64,000 bases of DNA, from positions 23,331,384 to 23,395,383 of the forward strand of contig OX388317.1 in NCBI GenBank assembly GCA_947579605.1, written 5' to 3'. The DNA is from Athripsodes cinereus. Lineage: Eukaryota; Arthropoda; Insecta; Trichoptera; Leptoceridae. The stretch's first letter is position 1, and the number at the start of each line of letters is the position of its first letter. Made by a program: the position numbers and the translations under genes. Shown in pieces: positions 1 to 11,162 of this stretch. Under the pieces are notes generated by a model. The model did no database searches, was not told the DNA's origin, and worked only from the letters and a program-made list of their open reading frames with translations.

Positions 1-268
1 TACGTAACTGTAAGAACATAGTTGGTAAGAACATTGTAGTAGTGAGTAGTTCCTTGTAGTGAGTGTCTCCTCCGAAGGACATTAAGGGTTGTAATTTTGG
101 GGAGGTTTTGGTCAGGGAGAACCCTTCATGACACCTTGTGCCCTCACTTAAGAAAGAAAATATTTTTATTTTATTAAGTCTGGATGATATAAAAGTAGAA
201 CGAAACCTTTATTATAATAGTATTTGATTTTTATTTCTTAATATGTTATTTACTACTTTCTTTTACAG

Positions 269-459
269 TTATGTATGTGCGTATGAACACTGGTGGATTC
301 AAGATGTTATATAATGGTTTTGAATTTTACAAACATAGAGAAAAGAACAATAGGGTGAGATGGGCGTGTGCTAGCAGAAGTGGCACTAAGTGCTCAGCTT
401 GTATTCACACATACGATGGAGTTGTTATACAAGTCAATAATTCACACAATCATATTTAA
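269..459 (+). CDS. mod(mdg4): FLYWCH terminal exon 1 (mod(mdg4)-type)
   Basis: Alternative last coding exon encoding one FLYWCH zinc finger, the module that in Mod(mdg4) mediates isoform-specific protein contacts at chromatin. The acceptor is ttttacAG; two bases (tt) complete a codon started in an upstream exon, followed by 62 codons and TAA. Seen: aromatic core F17/F19-Y20, W31-x-C33, C41, H59-N-H61 (C-x7-C-x17-H-x-H). An in-frame ATG sits two bases inside the exon, but sister exons lack one, so it is not taken as a start. A poly(A) signal AATAAA follows at 754-759. It is the first of the battery seen here; the constant BTB exons lie outside the window. The FLYWCH call is firm; the gene name rests on architecture. 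Confidence 0.88.
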
Positions 460-927
460 TTTCTGCAGAACACGCGAAAGGCTCACATTCCCATATACCG
501 AACATCGCCGTATTATAAATTAGAAGTTTTTGATGTTTCATAAGTAAATTTAATATTTCCGACCGACACTACTTAGGTGGAGTAAGTTCATGTTAAATTA
601 GTAATAGTACTTTCACGAGAGTTTATTGGTCGCAAGTTGGCCTCAAGATTCTTACGCCAATATTATAAGACCGGAAGCTCTTGAAAGCCAGCTAGTGACT
701 CAAGTTCAATGGACGCACTATTCAAAAGTACATCTTAAGTTTTTATATTATGAAATAAATTCATGAAAATTAAATGTAAAATGTTTTTATTTATCGAATG
801 TTTATATTTTAATTTTTTTAACCTTTTTTTTCTTCAATGAAACGTATGACAGTAACTTTGGAAGTTTTTTTATTTCAGTATGTCAACATTTACGCCGCTA
901 AGACGAACGTAACTATGACATTCGTTT
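460..927. other. Spacer after exon 1
   Basis: 3' flank of exon 1 with its AATAAA at 754-759, then AT-rich sequence up to the antisense reductase gene. A pyrimidine tract plus AG near 878 is not followed by an open frame. Nothing else recognised. Confidence 0.5.
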
Positions 928-1758
928 TTAATGCCAATCAGTAGAACGTTCCCAGTCTAGCAGTGTTTTGTCGTAATTCATGAATATTCCTTTGACAGAA
1001 TCATCTGCATCTAGAGCCAAATGTAGTGGGGCTGCTGCTCCTTGATCTGGTGTTAAGATTCCCATATGAGAAGACATGTCTGTATCAACATAACCAGGAT
1101 GCACACAGTTCACTGATATGTCTTTAGAACTATACTCTCTATGTTGTATGAAAGTCAAGGAACATAGTGCTACTTTTGACACTGCGTATGCACTTTTCCC
1201 CCACCCATCTTCTACGTTTTTACCATTCTTCGCTGACTCTACAAATTCATTCACGAGATTCGATAATTCTGCAACTGTCAGAGTTGAACTAGCGAACCGT
1301 TTTTTCTTATCTTCACTCGGTATTATTCCAAGCAGTCCTTGAGAACTGGAAATGTTAATGACTCGAGCTTTTTGTCTAAGAAGAGGGAACAAAATATTAC
1401 AAGTTGACAACACTGAGAAGTAGTTAACAAATGTTGTTCTTTCAGCTTGGATTCCAAAGTTTTCAGTGGAATTCCTTTTGAATGCTATGGCCGCGTTGTT
1501 GATCAGTATATCAATACCTCCATACTTTGTTTTTATGTGGTCATGGAATTTCTGAATACTTGTTGAATCAGTTATATCTAATTGATGGAACAATGGATTC
1601 AATCCCTTCTCTTTCAGTTTGTCTACAGCTACTTGTCCTCTTGTTTCATCTCTTGCTGTCAGATACACGTCTCCATCATATCTTCTACAAAGTCCTTTAA
1701 CGATAGCAAATCCGATTCCCTTATTAGATCCCGTTACTACTGCGACTTTTCTCTCCAT
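928..1758 (-). CDS. Short-chain dehydrogenase, carbonyl reductase (CBR1)-like, intronless
   Basis: NADPH-dependent SDR of the carbonyl reductase type, expected to reduce carbonyl compounds in the cytosol. The frame is open for 304 codons from 1842; I place the start at 1758 because the SDR fold begins there and the resulting 276 residues match the usual CBR1 length. Seen: cofactor motif T9-G10-x3-G14-x-G16, N87-N88-A89-A90, catalytic serine at about 138, Y191-x3-K195, then the P-G-x-V-x-T-D segment at 221-227. The insert between the serine and tyrosine is long, as in CBR1. It lies antisense in the intron between FLYWCH exons 1 and 2 and has no visible introns, so it may be a nested gene or a retrocopy. 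No frame damage is seen. The exact substrate cannot be read. Confidence 0.88.
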   Translation of the reverse strand: MERKVAVVTGSNKGIGFAIVKGLCRRYDGDVYLTARDETRGQVAVDKLKEKGLNPLFHQLDITDSTSIQKFHDHIKTKYGGIDILINNAAIAFKRNSTENFGIQAERTTFVNYFSVLSTCNILFPLLRQKARVINISSSQGLLGIIPSEDKKKRFASSTLTVAELSNLVNEFVESAKNGKNVEDGWGKSAYAVSKVALCSLTFIQHREYSSKDISVNCVHPGYVDTDMSSHMGILTPDQGAAAPLHLALDADDSVKGIFMNYDKTLLDWERSTDWH

Positions 1759-2182
1759 TTTGAGAACTGTTATTGTTGTTTTTAATATTCCATTTACGTA
1801 TTTATAACTCGTGTGATATTTTATATTCATCGTAATTATCAATATTGTGGTTTAATAAAAACATTTGAAATCATATTTTTCTCAACTGTTTTTTTTTTCA
1901 ATATTAGTTTTGTGGTAATGTATGTAATCATTCAATAGAATTAATATATTATTCAAAACCACCACATTGAACACATGTTAATTGAAGTATATAGATAAAT
2001 AAATCTGTTTAGTTGAATGACATGTCAATTTTAATACAATTTTGCGGTTTTTTTAGTATTACTTATTTTTAAAGAAGCGTGTTTTTACTTATTTTCAAAC
2101 TATAATTATTGTGATCTATCAAATAAAATAAAATAAATATTTATTATTATTTTGTTTTGTGTTACTGTTGAGTAAGACTAAC

Positions 2183-2225
2183 GCACGACCGGTTTCGCGG
2201 ACTCCGAGTTCGCATCATCAAGTGC
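2183..2225 (-). ncRNA. Hammerhead-ribozyme-like motif of a Penelope element
   Basis: Read on the minus strand: helix I strand GCAC, core TTGATGA, a GC-rich stem II (GCG..ACT/AGT..CGC), GAAA, a palindromic ACCGGT stem III, the cleavage triplet GTC, then GTGC pairing back to GCAC. This matches the minimal hammerheads known from Penelope-like retroelements, but core position C3 is T here, which should weaken or abolish cleavage. It lies just downstream of the GIY-YIG fragment in the same orientation. Confidence 0.6.
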
Positions 2226-2272
2226 TGATCTATACTGAATTAAACAAAACAAATACAAAAGTTCGTTAGGAT

Positions 2273-2695
2273 TTACAGTGAGGGTGTAGGGGTAGGCGGG
2301 GTCGTGTTGGTTTCAGGCGTGGAGTTCTTGGAATATGAGATGGGGAATAGTTGTAGTAAGGGAGACGAATTCGGAAGATTATTATTATTAATAGCTGTTT
2401 TAGTCGAGTTATTATTTTTATTAATTTCTATTGCTTCCAGTGCTGTCAAAGTTGATCGGTATGTGTGTGTATGTAATAATTTTAAACTATGGTTGCTAAA
2501 AGAGTGGTCAGTTTCTATTATATGGTTTGCGAATTCTGAAAAATTGTTATTTGTGATACATCGTCGGTGCTCGTCAATTCTAGTTTTTATGTTCCTAAAC
2601 GTCTGTCCTATGTATACTTTATTACAGTCTCCACATTTAATTTCGAACACCCCACTTTTCTTTAGAATGTCCGTCTTTGATTTAGAGTTAACTTA
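2273..2695 (-). pseudogene. Penelope-like element, GIY-YIG endonuclease fragment
   Basis: C-terminal piece of a Penelope-like reverse transcriptase polyprotein. The 125-residue open stretch (2650 to 2273) begins with C-x2-C and continues Y-I-G-Q-T, R, and E-H, the GIY-YIG nuclease signature; the last 40 residues are low complexity (Asn, Thr, Pro). No reverse transcriptase domain follows upstream on this strand; the frame closes near 2695, so the copy is 5' truncated. It sits about 100 bases before FLYWCH exon 2, on the opposite strand. Confidence 0.8.
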
Positions 2696-2791
2696 TTAGC
2701 CAACTTCTACACGAGACGATTGTAGAAGATAAATAGCGATGGTGTTGATTGGTTTATAATTTATTGTAACCATTTATTTTTATTTTTACAG

Positions 2792-2970
2792 CCAAGTTTA
2801 TAGAATCTCAAAAAGGTAGTTTGATGATTGCAATGGGACCCTACAAATTTTATAAATATAGATTATTTGGTCCTAAGACAAGGTGGGTGTGCTCGAAAAA
2901 GGGATGCAAGGCTGTTGTTTATACTGTGGGTGAAAACATTGTGAGTGTTAAAGCGAATCATGACCATTAA
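2792..2970 (+). CDS. mod(mdg4): FLYWCH terminal exon 2
   Basis: Acceptor tttttacAG, leading dinucleotide cc, 58 codons, TAA. It carries no ATG near its start, which shows that these units are exons and not free genes. Ligands are C33, C38, H56 and H58; the loop between the two cysteines is only four residues (S-K-K-G), the shortest class in the array, shared only with the exon at 54620. The last pair reads H-D-H instead of H-N-H. Confidence 0.88.
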
Positions 2971-4340
2971 GAATTTCAAACTGGTAAATGATATTGGAAT
3001 GATAAAAAAAATATTTATTTTGATATAGAGATGGCAAAAAGCCGGAAATTACTGTTTCTGTGCCGTCAGTTTCAATAACCTATCTATTGATTGTTGTTAG
3101 TAACAATCTTACATATTATATATTTTATTTCAAAGTAATGGAACAAATTATTGCAACCAACTTCTTTCTAAATTTGAATATTTTGATTTATTTTTGTTAT
3201 ATATGTTCAATGAAGTTTTTTTTTTGTTTTTATAATTTCTTTTAATTCTCTTTTTCATGACATTTATACATTTCCAAAATTAAACATACCTACCTACATT
3301 TCGAGACATTTGTTTTTTTTTTATCAAACACGGATGTATGCCTACATATAATATATTGAATAAGTAAATACCTAGGAGCATCTTGAATCCAGAATTAGGA
3401 CGTTAAGGTCTCTATGTGGAAAACCAAGACGATGAGAAAGCAACTAGAACATAACATTCTCTACTTTGTTTAGTTAATAAGTAATGTCGAAACTATCTTG
3501 GATTTCTAATATAATTTAACCACCAATCTTTTCTACACTTCCTTTCTTTTTCACCTGTTAAATACAGCTAAGCATTTCTAAAATATTTCTTCTTCTTCTT
3601 AGAAGAAGAAGAAGAAGAAATATTTTATTAATAAGCATTTCTAAAATATTACTCATTAATAATTTCAACGAACCCATTAACTGTTATTGTCGAAGATTCT
3701 ATGGTGGGTTTTTTTTACATACGTGAAAGTTACTTTATAGAAAGTTGCTCCTTCAAATACTTTTAATCTAATTGTATCACTGATTTATTATATTTTTATT
3801 TTTGTAATTTCTAGTGGATTTTGTGATTTTGAGGTGCGCTTGTACTATCTATAGATACGTATTTGTATTGCTGGGTATTGTGTACTTACGCTGCTTATGC
3901 TGAAAATTATAATTGTTACATTAATTTCAGTGTACGAGGCCTGAACAGGATCATCTATCTACAGCTATATATATGCATTACTGAGTACCTACCTACTGTA
4001 CTTGTCTATTTAATATTGTACCTTCTTTTATCAACTACTTATATACTTTTTCTAAATAATATAATTATATACCCTTCCATTTTATAAATATATGTATATA
4101 TATTTTTTCTGTCTTTTAAACTTGTATTAGTGTTTATATTCCTTTTATCTGATTGTTTATACCAGTACTTACCTATTAGAAATTGATTGGTAGTACATTT
4201 TTCTTAGTACAATTTCTTTTTTCTTTTTGTATACCTATTGTTTTCCTCTTTATGCATTATTTCCCTTGACTGTTCCTTTTTATTTGTATTATTTGTAAAG
4301 GCTGATACAGCCGTTTATGTAAAATAAATAAATAAATAAA
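2971..4340. other. Spacer, no gene recognised
   Basis: AT-rich intronic sequence. It contains a small (CTT)n/(GAA)n inverted repeat around 3590-3620. The short open frames here are compositional. A pyrimidine tract plus AG at about 3930 is followed in the common phase by a stop after three codons, so it is not an exon. Confidence 0.5.
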
Positions 4341-4476
4341 TGTAAGGTTTAAAAAACATAACGTCACCTTATTTGGAAATGCCCTGGACGGGACTTGAAC
4401 ACGCAACTCATCCTTGTTTTGCTTTGTCCAGAGCACTATCAAATAAGGTGACATTGTTTTTTATAAACCTTATTTT
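4341..4476. repeat. Inverted-repeat element with a tRNA-like core
   Basis: Arms of about 30 bases (beginning TAAGGTTTAAAAAACA on one side, its near-complement on the other) flank a core whose minus strand reads like a degraded tRNA, with a B-box-like GTTCAAGTCCC. A partial relative of the arm occurs near 37870-37915. It could be a SINE caught between inverted arms or a MITE. Confidence 0.5.
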
Positions 4477-4818
4477 ATAGTTCCATATGTTATATTCATA
4501 AATGTGACGTAATAGAATGGTCAATTGTTAAAACAACATCATTATTTTCAAAGATCTCAAAGACTTGTTAAATGTTTTCCTATAATATCTGTTTAAAATT
4601 ATGTTTTCCTATAATTTGTATTTTCTAACTAACGCGTTTACTAAAGCAGAAAATGATTATTGTTAAGGGAGCTCCTGAACTTATCTATAGTACAAAGTAA
4701 TTCATTCTAGTCTCAGTTTTGTATTATTTATTTAATTAATTTATAAGTATACTGTAGTATTTTATCGGTATTTATTTTGTAAAACTCCAAATATATAAAA
4801 AACAAATAAAAAAAAAAA

Positions 4819-4975
4819 GTTTTGAGTTTTACTAGATATTTATTATATAATAACCTAAGTTTCAATTTGTGATGTCGTTTTCAAACTAAAGTAGGTAATA
4901 GGTTTAGTTTGAAAACGAAATCGCATGTCGAAACCTAGGTTTCTATAATAGAGTTAAGAGTAAAACTCAAAATAT
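4819..4975. repeat. Foldback MITE
   Basis: Two imperfect inverted arms of about 70 bases, both beginning TTTTGAGTTTTACT when read inwards and ending in ..GTTTTCAAACTAAA, with a spacer of about ten bases. No coding capacity. Confidence 0.6.
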
Positions 4976-5123
4976 TATATTTTTATGTAGTAATAATACA
5001 TTTGTTTGTATTATTGTTAAAAAAAAATACCTTATTGTTTGTGTTGTTGAGTAATTTTATGTAATAAATTTTTACATTTTGAAACGCTTTTTTATTCGAA
5101 ATACGAGTATTTATAATATCGTA

Positions 5124-5666
5124 TTCGGTGGTTTTCGGGATCTCCGTGTGGGAGTTTTTTACTTTCAATGAGAAGAATGGTTGGTAAAACGTTGCGAGAT
5201 AGAGTGAAGAATGAGGATATCAGGAGAATGAGCGGATGTGAGAGGAGTGTTGTGGACAGAATGCGTGTAAACAAGTTGAGATGGTTTGGACATGTTGAGC
5301 GAATGCAAGATGATAGGATGACGAAGAGGATGTATTTATCTGAAAGAAGGGGTGTGAGGAAGCGCGGACGTCCAAGAACCACGTGGCTTGATCACGTGGA
5401 CCAAATTCTTAAGGACGGACGCGTGCTGAGTAAGAGAAATCGGCGTGCATGTATGAGAAACTGGATGAATGTAGAGGAAGCGAAAGAAGTATGTAAGGAT
5501 AGATCTATATGGCGTTCCGTTCTCTCTGCCTACCCCTCCTGGGACATGGCGTGAGGGTATAGTATAGTATAGTATAGTTTTTTACTCTTAGCTTTCAGCG
5601 AACGTGCTACCGCCATATTTATGAGTGTGAAGAAACTACCACACGGAGATCCCGAAAACTACCGAA
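5124..5666. mobile_element. MITE interrupted by a LINE fragment
   Basis: Terminal inverted repeats share TTTTCGGGATCTCCGTGTGG (one end) with its near-complement at the other. The interior is split by the retroposon at 5164-5575. A related, intact 113-bp copy lies at 14718-14830. Confidence 0.65.
5164..5575 (+). mobile_element. 5'-truncated RTE-type LINE 3' end
   Basis: An open frame to 5554 encodes the C-terminal tail typical of insect non-LTR ORF2 proteins (L-R-W-F-G-H-V-E-R-M, then R-K-R-G-R-P-R-T-T-W). A (TATAG)n tail follows. The 11-base sequence AGTTTTTTACT occurs at both ends (5153-5163 and 5576-5586), a clear target-site duplication, so the fragment inserted into the surrounding MITE. 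It contains no catalytic domain. Confidence 0.8.
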
Positions 5667-6240
5667 CTCGATGTTTAAGACTGTGAAAACTTAAAGAGAT
5701 TCATAACATCGTTTACACAAAGAAATTATCACATGTACATATATTTTTCAAAATGAATCTGGGTTTGTTATAAACCCAATATATCAACTGAGTATACATT
5801 TCCGAAATCTCTCCATTGAAGGTTCGAGACTAGCATTACCAAAAAATTATTTGTATTTACTGTTTTTTTACTACTTTACAAACCTACTTAAAAACATCGA
5901 TTGGTATGTTGATGTTTTTATTTTTAATTTAATATGCATACCTATCAATATGTACGTGATGTATGTAAGCCTTAGTTCTCAAAGACCGGTGTGCCGTTTA
6001 TAATGGATATATTTCATAAGTAACACCTAGAGACTGATCGGAAGCCTTAAGTATTAGTTAGTGTTTCAGACTTTATATCGTGATCTCTTGGATTTGAATT
6101 GGGCTACCTAGAACGTATCAAAATTTTTGGTCGCTGTGTAAATATTTGGCGATGAATTTAAGCTTGTTGTAAAGTAGGTGTGTTTAATTAAAAATAATAC
6201 AAAGTTTATTTAATATATTCTGATTTTTTTTATTTTTCAG

Positions 6241-6434
6241 TTGAACCTCGCTTTATATTGTCAAAGAAAGGAAATAAAATGATCAAAATTGGCCGATACA
6301 CTTACTATAAATTCAAGATGTTTGGTATAAAGACAAGATGGGTTTGTTCCACACATAATAGGAAAGGTTGCAAAGCCAGTCTCTATACAGTTAATGAAGG
6401 AATCATTTCGATACGATCAGGACATAACCATTAG
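6241..6434 (+). CDS. mod(mdg4): FLYWCH terminal exon 3
   Basis: Strong acceptor tttttatttttcAG; leading dinucleotide tt; 63 codons; TAG. It has two extra residues before the finger compared with most sisters, so the ligands shift to C35, C43, H61 and H63. Y21-Y22 replace the usual F-Y aromatic pair. Retroposon-rich spacers lie on both sides (2.9-6.2 and 6.4-8.1 kb). No in-frame start lies within the exon before the zinc finger. Confidence 0.88.
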
Positions 6435-7477
6435 TATTATTGACATGTACAATGATACTTAGATACCAATATGATATGCCAAATATTTCTTCGTTACACG
6501 AACAAAATCTCCCCTGTTGTATGTGATTTTCAAAAAATCCTATTTGTGTCAAAGCAACAGTTTTTCGCCATATATTTATATATTTATTTTAAACTGTTTG
6601 TATATTTATTATGTATTACTTCATCTTGTCAATATCACAACTTCGACTTGTAGGAAATTTTGATCGTGCAACGATGATTGCCAAAATTTTTATTTACCAA
6701 AATAAAGAATCTATACAACTTCATTTGTATAATTTTTTAGTAACCTGTATGTTAATATTATTAAACTACCAAAGTTTTTGTGTAAGCAATTCTGTTATGT
6801 ATTGTTACCTTAGTTTACTGTTAAAAATAATTATGCTCGAACTTACTTCTATTCGTTATTTTATTGTCTTAAGATAAATAAAAAATAGAAAAAATGATCT
6901 TACTAATTTTACCAAATAGTAAGTAGAAAAGATGGACTATACATTTACCAGACTTATAATTAGTTCAATTTTTCTTTGTTTTTAATTACTGTTATTTTTC
7001 AGTGTTATTTAATCATATCAAGTACGGTTTATAGTAGATATGTGATCAATATTTTCAAATAAATTTGTAAATTGAAATATCCTGTACCACCATTTTAGTT
7101 TCTTCACATTAGAATTTGTATTATATCGGTAGTGTATAAGGCGTATTTAATATTCTAATAATTGCTTACCAGTCCAAAATTTATAAAGAAAATATACTCT
7201 CAGATACAAAATAATGTGTACCCACTCAAAATATTGTTAAGTAGATTTTGTAGTTAGTTTGGAAGCAGTGGATTGCAGAGTTTGTCATTGCCTAATTATT
7301 TGCGCTTTTATGTTTACGAAATGTTAACTTATTGTTTTTTTCGTCGTTTCATAATTATGTGTTATTGTTATAAAATAAAATCATTGACTGTGAAATAAAA
7401 TTCACGCTGTTTTACTCGATAGTGTAATTCCTTCCTATCTTTTTCATATTATTTTATTTGAAGGCAGAGTTATTACA
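6435..7477. other. Spacer, no gene recognised
   Basis: AT-rich sequence following exon 3. The acceptor-like site at about 7001 leads, in the common phase, to an open stretch of only about ten codons with no finger motif, so it was not called as an exon. Confidence 0.45.
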
Positions 7478-7582
7478 AGGTAATAATAATAATAATAAGA
7501 ACACTTTATTGATCAGAAAAAAAATCATGAGCAATTGGCGAGCTTATTGCCTGGAGGCAATATCTTCCAGCTAACCACGGAA
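7478..7582 (-). repeat. LINE 3' end with (ATT)n tail
   Basis: On the minus strand: an AATAAGCTCGCC-type segment, an AATAAAGTGTTCT signal and an (ATT)n tail, the usual 3' end of lepidopteran non-LTR elements. There is no coding sequence. Confidence 0.55.
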
Positions 7583-8061
7583 GGTACGTTTTATTAATTA
7601 TTATGTACGACATTATCAGTAAAAACTGTCATACTATTATTATAACTTTTTGCAATTAAGTTGTACCTGTAACACAATAGTGGTAGTCTATCTTTATTAT
7701 TGGTCCAATTGTATCAATTCTATTCTATTCTTGTATGTTCTCTAGTGAAGTAACACGGGGTTCCCGTTTGGGTCCAGTACTTGTTTATTATTTTTGTGAA
7801 CGACATACACAGTTGAGGCATTACTCTTATTGTTGTATTAGCTTCTTTCAGAGACGATTGCGCTACGAGTATATGGAATGATAAGAGTCTATTTATTGAA
7901 AAGGTTATTTTGCCTGTACATTTTATTGATAGATAAATAATCCGCTTGTGTGTAAATTGAGTTTTAGATATCTGCGATAAATTCATCGAAAAAATATTGA
8001 CTACAAGCTTAATTAAAATAACTATTGAAAAACAAACTTATGTTTTTTTTTTCTTTTTTAG

Positions 8062-8246
8062 TGTCGTTCATGTTAAGTAAGATGGGAGCTAAAATACTCT
8101 GTATAGGAGAACATTCTTTCTACAAGCAAATTACTACAGGACCTAAGACGAGATGGACATGCCAAGGATCTAAAAATGGCTGCAAAGCTTGTGTACATAC
8201 AGTGGATGATGTTGTCGTTGTATACAAAGACTTTCACAATCATTAG
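8062..8246 (+). CDS. mod(mdg4): FLYWCH terminal exon 4
   Basis: Preceded by a long T/C tract ending ttttttAG; leading dinucleotide tg; 60 codons; TAG. Ligands are C33, C40, H58 and H60, with a six-residue cysteine loop. An extra cysteine at residue 13 and a C-V-H-T segment after A42 resemble exons 1, 5 and 6, placing it in the 5' subgroup of the array. Confidence 0.88.
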
Positions 8247-9315
8247 ATAGTTTTTATTATATTTCATTCTCTTCCTACTGTATTATACTCTCTTCTGTTT
8301 CTTATTTCTTAGGCAAGGCACTCCAAATCGAGTGAAACGATACAAAACATATGTAAATACTGTCTGTCAAAGTAAGATTTGTTTATTCCGATTTTTGGTC
8401 TAATTGTTATAAAAACATTTCTCATAGGGGTTTTCAACCAGAATAAGAAAATTTTCTTTTTGTATTTTTTAGGAAAGGTTATTTTAAGACTAACTGAACA
8501 TTATAGTTCCTAACAAATTGATTATTTTGCCTAATTTCTGACTTCAAAAGTATTATTTTTAATAAAAAAAATATTCATATATTTAAATCTTTCATTAACA
8601 TTCTAAATTGCCTATGAAAAAAATATTTTCGGTTTTACAACCTGATCATTGAATTCCATAATTTCTGTGAATAACAGTTTGGTTCTATTCAGAGATATTT
8701 TATTTCAATATCATTTGCAAATCTGCGTTGGTTTCATTTAAATGCATACTTGAGCTTGACAAGAAGACTTTATAAACACACTTTTATTTTTGAAAATTTC
8801 GTTCAAAAAAGTAGGTAGAATAAAAAATCAAGTTAATTGTATCGAGGAGGTATCAGAAGATGCAATCATTCATAAGTTGCGTCATTTATTAGAAAAACTT
8901 TTATGCAATATAACCTATATACCAACTTGTTAATTCATGGAGTGTTCGTATAGGTATTAACTGTTTATATTAAAGCTCTTCGTTAATCTCATTAATGGTC
9001 AATTAAGCTCATTCATCAAAAGTGTTGAATTAAATGCCTTCTAGGCAGGTGAGGGTGCCAATAAAATACTACGTTGCTAAAGAAACCGTCTGAATGTTTG
9101 TTCAATTAAAATGACAATTATTAAGCTGAGTGATTTCTATACATGTCGCAAGACTACGGAGTTTTAATATTAACTTCAATCAAGATACTTTGGAAGTTGT
9201 CACTCAATGTTATCATGTATTTTTTTGTTTCATTCTACACAAGTATTCATTAAATTACTCTTAGTTTATATCTGAAATGATTATGTTGTTAGTCACACAA
9301 TTGTATTTATTTCAG
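8247..9315. other. Spacer, no gene recognised
   Basis: AT-rich sequence holding the 3' flank of exon 4, with AATAAA near 8560. No further exon, RNA gene or recognisable repeat was seen. Confidence 0.45.
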
Positions 9316-9509
9316 TAATGTTCGTAAGATTATCTAAAGGGAATTACAAGATTGTGTGCAATGACTACAGTTTCTATAAACATAGAGATAGTGCAGGCAA
9401 GACCAGGTGGATGTGCTCCCAAGTACAAAAGACAGGATGTAAGGCTTGCATCTACACGCTAGGAAATGTCGTAGTACGAGCCAAAATTGATCATAATCAT
9501 TCAATTTAA
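9316..9509 (+). CDS. mod(mdg4): FLYWCH terminal exon 5
   Basis: Acceptor tatttcAG, leading dinucleotide ta, 63 codons, TAA. Ligands are C33, C41, H59 and H61, followed by a two-residue tail (S-I). The segment K-H-R-D-S-x-G-K-T-R-W and the following C-I-Y-T are nearly the same as in exon 6, 0.85 kb downstream, so the two look like neighbouring tandem duplicates. An ATG lies just inside the exon, as in exon 1. Confidence 0.88.
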
Positions 9510-10352
9510 AATTGAAGAAGCGTGAACATTGGAGGGAAGCTAAATGTCATGGCTTTACAATGAAAAATAATGGACTAAGGATACTGACTTGATTTTATAG
9601 AGATTCGAAGAAAAAGAAGTATATGTTAATCGGAATGAAATTTCCAGATGGTGATTCAAACAACTATAAGATAATATTTGTTCCCAAATCATAAATTGGT
9701 GCATTAAGAAAGTAGTTTTTTGAATTCCTACAATCCACCCGGAACGAGTGATTTGTAAAAAAGTTAACTCATTTGTGTATTAAGGGTTGTGATAATAAAT
9801 TTAAGAAAAAGTATTATAATTTAAAAAGAAATCAGTGTTTAAGAATTAAAGTCTTTCTACTCATATAATATTTTTTTATACTTTTGTTTGTGTACCTGTT
9901 TTTATTTTTTCAGAATTTATATATTCGTCAATAAATGAATTTATTACACCTTGTAGTTTGTAGTCCATGCTTCGTCTTATTGTAAATAATTGTGATAATT
10001 ACTTGATCAGTCAAGAGGTCAGTAATATTTGTAAACAATTTTTAGTATATATCATCTATTTTCATATTTTTGGCGCGTTAAACATAAATTGTCACTCACG
10101 TCAGTATGAGTATAATTACCTACTTATGTTGTTCTATCCTGGTAGAATCATCAGTGGAAAAACTATTAGATTGTTCTATAATACTGCTCCGAATATTGGC
10201 ATATTCCGCGTTTGAAGACAGAATTTTTAAGCAGTGTGGAATCACTGTTATGGATCTGCTTTTGTCTTTAACAGAAAACTCTCTTAAATATAGTTGACTG
10301 AGGCCTTCACAGTATATGAAATCATCCTCATTGAACTTTATTTTCATTTCAG

Positions 10353-10540
10353 TTATATTCACTAAATCTATTAGAGGCAAAGACATGCTCCTATTAAATA
10401 ACTACAATTTCCGCAAACATAGGGATAGTGGGGAAAAGACCAGATGGTGGTGTTCGTACGTGCACAAGACGGCGTGCAAAGCCTGTATTTATACAGTAGG
10501 AGAAGTTGTATTACAAATCAAAAATTATCACAATCATTAG
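10353..10540 (+). CDS. mod(mdg4): FLYWCH terminal exon 6
   Basis: Acceptor tttcatttcAG; leading dinucleotide tt; 61 codons; TAG. W31-W32-C33 replaces W-x-C; the other ligands are C41, H59 and H61. The glycine that normally precedes the second cysteine is alanine here (K-T-A-C). It is the sister of exon 5. Part of its 3' flank (about 10560-10620) resembles the 3' flank of the exon at 14090, suggesting duplication units larger than the exon. Confidence 0.88.
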
Positions 10541-11162
10541 AGCTCAAAAAAGTAAGACATATTGGACCGGGAAGAATGTGGATACTATAGCTGGACAGAA
10601 AAAAATGGATCAGAACTAAATGTATAACGCAACGAGTATTCTATACCTATTACTAAATACGCATCATGATGTATAATATGTGGAACTAAATGTGTAATAT
10701 GATTTTATGCTATTATATGTAAATATAATATAAATTTGTGTAGCCAAATAACTAAAAGTATGGACGTTGAACCCTTCTTTTAAGCAAAAATGTTATCATT
10801 ACGGATAAGAAAGACGACTCTGGATGAATGAAACGTTAAAATTACAGCGATGTATAGTCTTTATTAACTATAAATATGAATTTTAAATTAATTAAAAAAA
10901 GATTTATTTCATATAGGTACGTAGTACGAGTAACATGCACGAGTGGAAAGGAATAGGAGAGTCGAGGAGCTGTTTTGTGATCGCCATGATAGGGACACAT
11001 TCTTATAATACAAGTGTACTTTGTACTTTATATACAAAGGTACTTTGATTGATACAAAATTCTCGTTTTTTTTCCAAATATTTATTTATTTTTTGTAAGT
11101 ATTCCGTGTGTTCTTTTAGTTCCATTAAATCTATCATTCTTGATATATTAATTCAATTTCAG
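10541..11162. other. Spacer before the cysteine-rich exon
   Basis: AT-rich 3' flank of exon 6 followed by the pyrimidine-rich acceptor region of the next exon. No other feature was seen. Confidence 0.4.

Noticed and set aside
271..459. Treating each FLYWCH frame as a small stand-alone gene with its own ATG
   Set aside because: Most exons lack an ATG before the finger, all follow an AG acceptor, and all share one phase; upstream ATGs lie in T-rich intron sequence.
4341..4476. Functional tRNA gene on the minus strand
   Set aside because: Only B-box-like and partial arm sequence; the acceptor stem does not close and the core lies inside inverted arms.
5092..5554. Possible protein-coding genes on either strand
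   Set aside because: The + strand frame is the C-terminal tail of a truncated LINE with target duplication and tail repeat; the minus frame is its shadow.
9911..9960. Acceptor followed by an open stretch in the common phase
   Set aside because: Only about 16 codons to the stop and no cysteine or histidine pattern; not a finger exon.
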